The notes under the pieces were generated by a model. The model did no database searches. It worked only from the letters and a program-made list of their open reading frames with translations, and was not told the DNA's origin. The translations under genes were made by a program, and so were the position numbers. From Pseudomonadota bacterium (GTDB taxonomy: Bacteria; Pseudomonadota; Alphaproteobacteria; Acetobacterales; Acetobacteraceae), in the NCBI GenBank assembly GCA_023390705.1, contig JAEWCI010000085.1:1-5087 (forward strand): a DNA stretch of 5,087 nt. Direction: 5' to 3'. This document shows positions 1 to 4,742 of the stretch, in pieces. Each line of letters starts with the position of its first letter. Position 1 is the stretch's first letter.

Positions 1-3
1 GGT

Positions 4-519
4 TCAGGCTTCCCGTTCCGGTTCCTCGCCCACTGCGCGCCGCAGGGCCTCCCGCGCGCGTGAGAGGCGGGAACGCAGCGTGCCCGGTGGCACGCCGAGG
101 ATGCGCGCCGCCTCGGCGTAGTCCAGCCCCTCCACTACCACCAGCCACAGCGCCTCGCGCTGGATGCGCGGCAGGCGGCCGAAGCCGGCGGCCAGGTCGC
201 GCATGGAGTGACGTTCCTCCTGCCCGCCGGAAACCGCGGCTTCAGGCAGCCTGTCGGAAGGGGCGAAGGGGCTGCGGGCATCACGCCGCGCACCGGCCGC
301 GCTGGCATGACGCAGGATGGTGAACAACCAAGCCCGCAGGTTGGTGCCCGGGACGAATTGCGCGCGCGCCGCGATGGCGCGCACCAGTGTTTCCTGCACC
401 AGATCATCCGCGGCATCGGTCCGCCGCGCCAGCACGCGGGCGAAGCGACGCAGCCGCGGAATTTCCGCGGCGACCGCGGTGGCGAAGGCGTCCGGGGACG
501 GCGCCAGTTTCCGCTCCAT
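4..519 (-). CDS. ECF-family RNA polymerase sigma factor (sigma-70 family)
   Basis: This is a 171-residue extracytoplasmic-function sigma factor, which would direct RNA polymerase core to a small stress or envelope regulon. Region 2 spans about residues 17-72 and carries the hallmark DDLVQETLVRA (38-48), followed by GTNLRAWLFTILRH (58-71), the core-binding and -10-recognition part. A variable linker (about 75-105) leads to region 4 (about 106-162), with LPRIQREALWLVV and the helix-turn-helix EAARILGVPPGTLRSRLSRA that reads the -35 element. Region 3 is absent, as expected for ECF factors. The start chosen is the ATG at 519. It places region 2 close to the N-terminus, as is usual, and an AAGGA lies about 13 bases upstream, which is rather far. 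The frame stays open to a GTG at 642, but the extra 41 residues do not look sigma-like. No anti-sigma gene is visible; its usual place downstream lies outside the window. The overall look recalls the EcfG-like alphaproteobacterial groups, but I cannot assign a subgroup. Confidence 0.93.
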   Translation of the reverse strand: MERKLAPSPDAFATAVAAEIPRLRRFARVLARRTDAADDLVQETLVRAIAARAQFVPGTNLRAWLFTILRHASAAGARRDARSPFAPSDRLPEAAVSGGQEERHSMRDLAAGFGRLPRIQREALWLVVVEGLDYAEAARILGVPPGTLRSRLSRAREALRRAVGEEPEREA

Positions 520-680
520 ACGTTGCCGGCGATCCTTCTCGGCATGAGTCCGATGACCTGGCGCCGACAATATCCGAGCCGCCACCGCCGGGCAGTCCGC
601 TGCCGGACACCCTTGCGTGTAGCCGCACGGAGCGTGATGCACGTCCCTGTGCGGAGCGCTGTGGCGTGAGTGGATGAAAC
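520..680. other. Intergenic region between fhs and the sigma factor gene
   Basis: This 161-base gap lies downstream of fhs and upstream of the sigma factor gene, both on the minus strand. It holds a GTCCG/CGGAC inverted repeat (595-599 and 604-608, loop of 4) and a wider CCGCAC/GTGCGG pair (623-628 and 649-654). The motif CGGAGCG occurs twice, at 628-634 and 652-658. A minus-strand GATATT (569-574) resembles a -10 box but has no convincing -35 partner at 16-18 bases. I therefore do not call a promoter for the sigma gene, although one must lie here or further upstream. Confidence 0.4.
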
Positions 681-691
681 TCAGAACAGGC

Positions 692-717
692 CCTGGATGC
701 GGCCTTCGGCATCCAGG
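692..717 (-). terminator. Perfect 9-bp inverted repeat at the 3' end of fhs (possible terminator)
   Basis: CCTGGATGC (692-700) and GCATCCAGG (709-717) form a perfect 9-bp stem with an 8-base loop. It sits within the last codons of fhs (residues LDAEGRIQG) and ends 9 bases before the stop codon. On the minus strand it is followed by a mixed stretch with several T residues (GCCTGTTCTGAGTTTC) but no true T-run. It may help end fhs transcription, or it may be chance within conserved coding sequence. Confidence 0.3.
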
Positions 718-1700
718 CCGATGCTCTCCGCCGCCGGGCGGCGGGGCAGGCCGGGCATCGTCATGATCTCACCGCAAACCGCGACGACGAAACCCGCGCC
801 GGCGGAAAGCCGCACCTCGCGCACCGGCAGCACATGGCCTTCCGGCGCGCCCAGCAGCATCGGGTCGCCGCTGAAACTGTACTGCGTCTTCGCGACGCAG
901 ACCGGCACACGACCGAAGCCCTGGTCCTCGAACCGGCGCAGCCGCCCCGCGACCGGAGGGGGGATCTGCACTTCCGCCGCGTGGTAGATCTCCCGCGCGA
1001 TGGTGCGCAGCTTCTCTGCCAGCGGCAGTTCCGGCGCGTAGAGCGGGCGGAAATTCGCGCGCCCCTCATCCAGCAGCCTGCGCACGCTGCGCGCCAGCTC
1101 GGCCGCGCCGGCGGGACCCTCGCCCCAATGCGTGCAGAGGCAGGTTTCGGCGCCGATGCGCGCCATGGCGGCGCGCACCGCCTCGAGCTCCGCCGTGGTG
1201 TCGCTGGTGAAGCGGTTGAGCGCCGCCACGACCGGAAGTCCGAATTTCCGCAGGTTCTCGACATGTCGCGCGAGATTCACCACGCCGCGTTCCACCGCCG
1301 CGACATCCTCCGCGCCAAGCGCCGCCTTGGCTACGCCGCCATGCATCTTCAGCGCGCGCACCGTCGCGACCACCACCGCGGCGTCCGGCGCCAGCCCGGC
1401 GCTCGGGCACTTGATGTCGAGGAATTTCTCCGCACCCAGGTCGGCGCCGAAGCCGGCCTCGGTCACCACCACATCGGCAAGGCCCAGGCCGAGCTTCGTC
1501 GCGATCACGCTGTTGCAGCCATGCGCGATGTTCGCGAAGGGACCGCCATGCACCAGCGCGGGCGAGCCTTCCAGCGTCTGCACCAGGTTGGGTGCCAGCG
1601 CGTCCCGCAGCAGCGCCGCCATGGCACCATCCGCCTTGATGTCGCGCGCCGTCACCGGCGCCCCGCCCCAGGTCGCGCCGATGATAATGCGGCCGAGCCG

Positions 1701-1703
1701 TTA
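1701..1703 (-). other. fhs: Premature ochre (TAA) codon inside fhs
   Basis: On the minus strand the codons read CAG TAA CGG, splitting DLGDLQ from RLGRI within one conserved helix-like segment. Every other gene end visible in this window uses TGA (five genes) or TAG (the DUF1289 gene), so a TAA is out of character for this sequence and looks like a mutation, not an evolved gene end. A single substitution from GAA, AAA or CAA would create it. Confidence 0.85.
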
Positions 1704-2362
1704 CTGCAGGTCCCCCAGGTCGCGCGCCAGGCAGAAGATGGCCATCACCTCGCTCGCCACGGTGATGTCGAAGCCGTCCTCACGCGGCACGCCCTGGGCG
1801 ACGCCGCCGAGCCCCACCACCGTGTTGCGGAGGTTCCGGTCGTTCATGTCCATGGCGCGGCGCCAGGTGACGCGGCGCGGGTCGAGCCCCAGCTCGTTGC
1901 CCCAGTAGAGCTGGTTGTCCACCATCGCGGCCAGCAGGTTGTTGGCGCTGGTGATGGCATGGAAGTCGCCGGTGAAATGGAGGTTGATGTCCTCCATCGG
2001 CGCCACCTGCGCCCGGCCGCCGCCGGTCGCCCCGCCCTTCACCCCGAAGCAGGGGCCGAGCGAGGGCTCGCGCAGGCAGATCATCGTCCTCGTGCCCAGC
2101 GCGTTGAGCGCGTCGCCAAGGCCGATGGTGGTGGTGGTCTTGCCCTCGCCCGCCGCCGTCGGTGAGATGCCGGTCACCAGCACCAGCTTGCCTGCCGGCT
2201 TCGCCGCCTGGGCCCGGACGAAATCAAGCGCCACCTTGGCCTTGTGGCGCCCATAGGGTTCCAGCGCCTCGGCCGGGATGCCGGCCCGCGCGGCGATCTC
2301 GACGATGGGCCGCAGGGTGGCGGCGCGGGCGATCTCGAGATCACTGGCCATGCGATGCGATT

Positions 2363-2367
2363 CTCCT
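2363..2367 (-). promoter_or_regulatory. Ribosome binding site of fhs
   Basis: AGGAG on the minus strand lies 11 bases upstream of the ATG at 2351. It decides this start over the more distant in-frame ATG at 2540, whose extra 63 residues have no similarity to the family. Confidence 0.6.
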
Positions 2368-2416
2368 GGCTGTTCGGGCAGGGCCTGTGCCGTGCGCCCG
2401 TGATGGCGGCAAAGGT

Positions 2417-2454
2417 CCCGGGCGGTGGCTCCCGGTCGGATTCGTCCTGCCGGG
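2417..2454 (-). promoter_or_regulatory. Structured leader of fhs with two mutually exclusive hairpins
   Basis: Plus-strand CCCGG at 2431-2435 can pair with CCGGG at 2450-2454. This encloses a 3-bp inner stem (2438-2440 with 2445-2447) capped by TTCG (CGAA on the transcribed minus strand), with a symmetric 2x2 internal loop. The same CCCGG can instead pair with CCGGG at 2418-2422 around an 8-base loop. Only one of the two can form at a time. Both lie in the presumed 5' leader of fhs, between the candidate promoter and the ribosome site. I do not recognise a known riboswitch class here. In such GC-rich DNA, chance pairing is a serious alternative. Confidence 0.3.
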
Positions 2455-2456
2455 CG

Positions 2457-2484
2457 AGTATCGCGGGGCAAGGCGTGCCGGCAA
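2457..2484 (-). promoter_or_regulatory. Candidate housekeeping promoter for fhs
   Basis: The minus strand reads TTGCCG (2479-2484), a 16-base spacer, then GATACT (2457-2462). Each box matches four of six consensus positions of the vegetative sigma-70 promoter. Transcription would begin near 2450, giving a leader of about 100 bases that starts at the hairpin described at 2431-2454. The assignment rests on the match and the position only. Confidence 0.3.
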
Positions 2485-2489
2485 GCCGG

Positions 2490-2514
2490 GGAACCTCCGC
2501 GCCGGGCGCGCGTC
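2490..2514 (+). promoter_or_regulatory. Candidate ECF-type promoter (GGAAC-N16-CGTC) before the DUF1289 gene
   Basis: GGAAC at 2490-2494 is followed after exactly 16 bases by CGTC at 2511-2514. This resembles the GGAAC/CGTT pattern known for alphaproteobacterial ECF (EcfG-type) promoters, with the last T replaced by C. Transcription would start within a base or two of the ATG at 2524, making a leaderless message. That agrees with the lack of any ribosome site there. The evidence is a single short match in GC-rich sequence. Confidence 0.25.
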
Positions 2515-2523
2515 CCGCCCGGC

Positions 2524-2730
2524 ATGGCCAGCCCCTGCATCGATATCTGCCGCTACGAAAAGGAGACGGGCTGGTGCTTCGGTTGCGGGATGACCCGCAA
2601 GGACCGCAAGCACTGGAAGAAGGAGAAGGATCGCCGCCCGGCGATCCTGGCCGCGCTGCCCGGAAGGCTGGCGGCGCTGGAGGCAGCGGGCCACGCCGTC
2701 GGCAAGGCTGCGAAGCGCAAGGGCAAGTAG
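2524..2730 (+). CDS. DUF1289 family small four-cysteine protein
   Basis: This 68-residue protein begins MASPCIDICRYEKETGWC and carries four cysteines, C5, C9, C18 and C21, in a C-x3-C-x8-C-x2-C pattern typical of DUF1289 (often called putative Fe-S proteins). A hydrophobic-basic helix follows (about 37-54, ILAALPGRLAALEA), then a Lys/Arg-rich tail ending KAAKRKGK. The function of the family is not established. The cysteines suggest zinc or iron-sulphur binding. The ATG at 2524 is chosen because the conserved SPCI segment normally sits at the extreme N-terminus; the frame is open further upstream (a GTG at 2425) but that part is low-complexity Arg/Pro/Gly. There is no Shine-Dalgarno sequence before 2524. 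The gene is divergent from fhs and is followed by an unrelated outer-membrane gene 155 bases on, so its context gives no clear clue to its job. Confidence 0.88.
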   Translation: MASPCIDICRYEKETGWCFGCGMTRKDRKHWKKEKDRRPAILAALPGRLAALEAAGHAVGKAAKRKGK

Positions 2731-2756
2731 TCCCGCCCCTCTGCCCTGGCCAATGT

Positions 2757-2773
2757 CCGACTGAAGCAGTCGG
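2757..2773 (+). terminator. Hairpin downstream of the DUF1289 gene, possible terminator
   Basis: CCGACTG (2757-2763) and CAGTCGG (2767-2773) form a perfect 7-bp stem with a tight AAG loop, 26 bases after the DUF1289 stop. The only T-rich stretch, TGTTGTTTT, begins 7 bases after the stem, so it is not a textbook intrinsic terminator. It could still end the short transcript or stabilise its 3' end. Confidence 0.4.
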
Positions 2774-2779
2774 GTGACA

Positions 2780-2797
2780 GTGTTGTTTTCGCAACAC
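2780..2797. promoter_or_regulatory. Inverted repeat GTGTTG-N6-CAACAC upstream of the outer-membrane gene
   Basis: This perfect 6-bp inverted repeat with a 6-base AT-rich centre (TTTTCG) stands out as an AT-rich island in GC-rich surroundings. Its symmetry and position, about 90 bases before the OmpW-type gene, are what one expects of an operator for a dimeric regulator. It does not match the FNR box (TTGAT-N4-ATCAA), and I cannot name a regulator. It could also act as the second half of a terminator together with the hairpin just upstream. Confidence 0.3.
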
Positions 2798-2885
2798 AGG
2801 GTCTTGATGCACCGCAATGTCTCACGACGCGGCGCAGTATATCCATCACGACTGCGGTGGCAGGGGCCGCCACAGATCGGATGCA

Positions 2886-3557
2886 ATGACAATGCTCAGG
2901 AAGATTGCGAAGCTGCCGGGTGCGCTGGCGGTTGCGGCGGGCATCGCCGTGGCGGCGGCGCCGGCCATGGCGCAGGACGCCCCGCGCGGCAAGCGGGCCG
3001 GCGACGTGGTGATCGGCTTCGGCGGCATCGGCGTGCTGCCGGAAAGCGGCGGCCGCCAGGTTCCCCTCGTCGGCGGCACCGTGAAGGCCAGCAACTCGGG
3101 TTCCGCCCAGCTCGACGCCACCTATTTCTTCACCCCGAACCTCGCGGTGAACCTGATCGCGGCGACCACCCAGCACGACCTGCGGCTGCAGGGCAGCGCG
3201 CTGGGCAATCTGCGGCTCGGCCATGTCTGGGTGCTGCCGCCGACCCTGACCTTCCAGTACCACTTCTTCCCGGAATCGCGCTTCAGCCCCTATATCGGCG
3301 CCGGCCTGAACGTGACCTTCTTCTACGGCCATGGCGGAAGCTACAGCGCCCCGGTGAACCGGGTGCGGGTGGAGCCGGCGGTGGCCCCGGCCCTCAATAT
3401 CGGCGTGGACTATGAATTGGCGCCGAACTGGCTGCTGAACGTGGATGCCAAGAAGATCTGGCTGCGGCCCGATGCCAGCGTGAACAGCGGCCTGATCAAT
3501 ACCCGGGTGAACCTGGACCCCTGGGTGATCGGCGCTTCCGTCCGCTACCGCTTCTGA
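2886..3557 (+). CDS. OmpW family outer-membrane beta-barrel protein
   Basis: This is a 223-residue precursor of an OmpW-type eight-stranded barrel, a family linked to passage of small hydrophobic molecules through the outer membrane. A signal peptide is clear: basic start (MTMLRKIAK), hydrophobic core (about 11-26) and an AMA cleavage site after residue 29, leaving a mature protein of about 194 residues that begins QDAP. Family features follow in order: DATYFFTPNLAVNLIAA (77-93), LGHVWVLPPTLTFQYHF (111-127), SPYIGAGLNVTFFY (134-147), NIGVDYELAPNWLLNVDAKK (171-190), and a terminal strand ending VRYRF, with the C-terminal Phe used as the barrel-assembly signal. The ATG at 2886 is preferred; a second ATG at 2892 would serve equally, and a longer frame from 2817 would bury the signal peptide. 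There is no strong ribosome site. It converges with phnW, sharing the hairpin at 3563-3603. Confidence 0.9.
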   Translation: MTMLRKIAKLPGALAVAAGIAVAAAPAMAQDAPRGKRAGDVVIGFGGIGVLPESGGRQVPLVGGTVKASNSGSAQLDATYFFTPNLAVNLIAATTQHDLRLQGSALGNLRLGHVWVLPPTLTFQYHFFPESRFSPYIGAGLNVTFFYGHGGSYSAPVNRVRVEPAVAPALNIGVDYELAPNWLLNVDAKKIWLRPDASVNSGLINTRVNLDPWVIGASVRYRF

Positions 3558-3562
3558 ACCCG

Positions 3563-3603
3563 GCCGCCATTGCCCCTTCCTTCACGGGAAGGGGTGTGGC
3601 GGC
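3563..3603. terminator. Strong nested hairpin between convergent genes (bidirectional terminator or REP-like palindrome)
   Basis: An outer 7-bp stem GCCGCCA (3563-3569) with TGGCGGC (3597-3603) encloses an inner perfect 8-bp stem CCCCTTCC (3573-3580) with GGAAGGGG (3587-3594). The loop is six bases, TTCACG, and a small TTG/TG internal loop separates the stems, giving fifteen base pairs in all. It fills nearly the whole 54-base gap between the ends of the OmpW gene and phnW, so it is positioned to stop transcription from both sides, although neither strand has a T-run. Its form also fits a dispersed intergenic palindrome (REP-like). One copy in this window cannot decide. Confidence 0.6.
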
Positions 3604-3611
3604 GGGCCGGT

Positions 3612-4742
3612 TCAGGCCGCCTCCCGCCGCCTGACCCCGAGATCATCCAGCGCCGCGCCGATCGCCCGAACGGCGCGGTGCATCTCGTCCGGGCCGATGG
3701 CGCCGATGCAGCCGACGCGGAAGGTCGGCAGCCGCGTGTTGAAGAAATTGCTGATCAGCACGCCATGCGCCTTCAGCGCGTCCACGAAGCCCTGCAATTC
3801 GAAGGCCGGGTCGGCCGGCTGGCGCACGGTGACGATCACCGGCCCCTGCTGCTGCGCCTCCAGATACGGCGTCAGGCCAAGCCCGCACACGCCTTCATGC
3901 AGCACCCGGGCATTCTCCCGGTAACGGGCCAGCCGGGCAGGCTGGCCGCCCTCCGCTTTGTAGAGTTCGAGGGCCACGTCCAGGGCGGCCAGGGTCTGGG
4001 CCGGCGGGGTGAACCGGATGCTGCCCCAACCGGCGCGCTGCGCATGGCCGTAGATATCGGCCAGGTCGAAGGCCCAGGAGCCGGCCTGGCCCGCCCCGGC
4101 CAGCAGGGTTTCCACCCGTGCCACGGCGAAGCCGATGCCCGGCATCCCTTCCAGGCACTTGCCGGAGGTGAAGACCACCGCATCGCATTCCGGGTGGGCG
4201 TCCAGCCGGAAGGGCAGCGCGCCGAAGGCGGAAACCGCGTCCAGGATCAGCCGCCGCCCGGCGGCGCGCACCGCGGCGCCGACCGCTTCCGGGTCGTTCA
4301 CGATGCCGCTGCCGGTTTCGCTGTGGACCAGCACCACATGGCCGATCTCCGGGTCCGCTGCCAGCGCCGCGGCCACTTCCTCGCCGGTGACGGGCCTTGT
4401 ATCCGGGCCGGGCAGCGGCACCGCCAGCCGCCCGGCCTCCCGCGCCAGGCGGATGGCGCGTTCGGTATAGGTGCCGTTCTGCGGGATCAGCAGCTTGCCG
4501 CCCGGGGGCACGAAGCTGCGGATGGTGGCTTCCATGGTGAAATGGCCGCAACCCTGCACCGGCAGGGCGGCGTGCTCCCCCGCCACGCCGCCGGCGATCT
4601 CCCGCACCCGGTCGCGTATCCTGGAGACCACGGCACGGAAATCATTGTCCCAGGGCGCGATGTCCTGTGCCATGGCGGCCTTCACCGCCTGGCTGGTCTG
4701 CACCGGGCCGGGGATCAGCAACAACATCAGGCTTGGCTCCAT
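3612..4742 (-). CDS. phnW: 2-aminoethylphosphonate--pyruvate transaminase-like class V aminotransferase
   Basis: This 376-residue PLP enzyme belongs to the PhnW branch of the class V aminotransferases. PhnW moves the amino group of 2-aminoethylphosphonate to pyruvate, giving phosphonoacetaldehyde and alanine. Family marks in order: LLLIPGPVQTSQAVKAAM (7-24), WDNDF (31-35), VQGCGHFTMEA (62-72), VLVHSETGSGIVN (137-149), RLILDAVSAFGALPF with the cofactor-binding Asp168, the Schiff-base lysine Lys195 in TSGKCLEGMPGIGF, RFTPP (243-247), LYKAEGGQPARLARYREN, and FRVGCIGAI with Arg342, the likely substrate-carboxylate arginine. Length is normal (about 360-370 in relatives). The start at 4742 overlaps the stop of the upstream DUF1194 gene by one base (TGATG), implying translational coupling. 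An inner ATG at 4727 has a better ribosome site and is also plausible. No phosphonatase (phnX) or phnA/phnY gene is seen. An alanine-glyoxylate-type activity is the main alternative. Confidence 0.88.
   Translation of the reverse strand: MEPSLMLLLIPGPVQTSQAVKAAMAQDIAPWDNDFRAVVSRIRDRVREIAGGVAGEHAALPVQGCGHFTMEATIRSFVPPGGKLLIPQNGTYTERAIRLAREAGRLAVPLPGPDTRPVTGEEVAAALAADPEIGHVVLVHSETGSGIVNDPEAVGAAVRAAGRRLILDAVSAFGALPFRLDAHPECDAVVFTSGKCLEGMPGIGFAVARVETLLAGAGQAGSWAFDLADIYGHAQRAGWGSIRFTPPAQTLAALDVALELYKAEGGQPARLARYRENARVLHEGVCGLGLTPYLEAQQQGPVIVTVRQPADPAFELQGFVDALKAHGVLISNFFNTRLPTFRVGCIGAIGPDEMHRAVRAIGAALDDLGVRRREAA
4737..4740 (-). promoter_or_regulatory. Possible ribosome site for an inner phnW start at 4727
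   Basis: GGAG on the minus strand lies 9 bases upstream of an in-frame ATG at 4727 (residue 6, MLLLIPGP). The ATG at 4742 has only a weak GAAG before it. Relatives of PhnW begin just a few residues before their TPGP segment, so 4727 would give a family-typical N-terminus. Choosing it would change the gene overlap into a 14-base gap. Confidence 0.4.

Larger units (their letters stand above)
681..2351 (-). pseudogene. fhs: Formate--tetrahydrofolate ligase interrupted by one in-frame stop codon
   Basis: Fhs joins formate to tetrahydrofolate using ATP, giving 10-formyl-THF in the cytoplasmic one-carbon pool. The reading frame runs 556 residues from the ATG at 2351 to TGA at 681, matching the family's usual ~555-560, but codon 217 is TAA (1701-1703). 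Both sides are in the same frame and align without a gap, so a single base change explains it. The N-terminal part (216 residues) has the nucleotide loop PTAAGEGKTTTT (about 64-74), REPSLGPCFGVKGGATGGGR (94-113) and PMEDINLHFTGDFHAI. Family proteins usually read GGAAGGGY where this has GGATGGGR. The C-terminal part continues with RLGRIIIG, VHGGPFANIAHGCNS, VVTEAGFGADLGAEKF, VRALKMHGG, KTQYSF, VREVRLSAG and the classic TMPGLPRRPAA ending in GLF. Related proteins have K, R or E at the interrupted position. An AGGAG at 2363-2367 supports the start. A GTG at 1655 could in principle restart translation but lacks a good ribosome site. Possible explanations are a true recent pseudogene, readthrough, or a sequencing error. 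Confidence 0.9.

Noticed and set aside
520..642. N-terminal extension of the sigma factor to a GTG at 642
   Set aside because: The added 41 residues have no sigma-factor similarity, and region 2 already starts properly after the ATG at 519.
834..2165. Long plus-strand open frame (443 codons) antisense to fhs
   Set aside because: It is the mirror of a real gene in GC-rich DNA. The product is His/Arg/Ala-rich with no domain I recognise, while the opposite strand encodes clear Fhs motifs throughout.
2352..2523. Known THF, glycine or cobalamin riboswitch upstream of fhs
   Set aside because: I looked for the characteristic conserved segments of these classes on the fhs strand and found only loose, partial resemblance.
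2244..2777. Plus-strand frame overlapping the fhs start and the DUF1289 gene
   Set aside because: It overlaps two well-supported genes in other frames, is Arg/Gly/Pro-rich, and shows no domain.
2804..2843. TTGATG (2804-2809) and TATATC (2838-2843) as a promoter for the OmpW gene
   Set aside because: The spacing is 28 bases, far beyond the usual 16-18. No better -35 partner precedes TATATC, so I make no promoter call.
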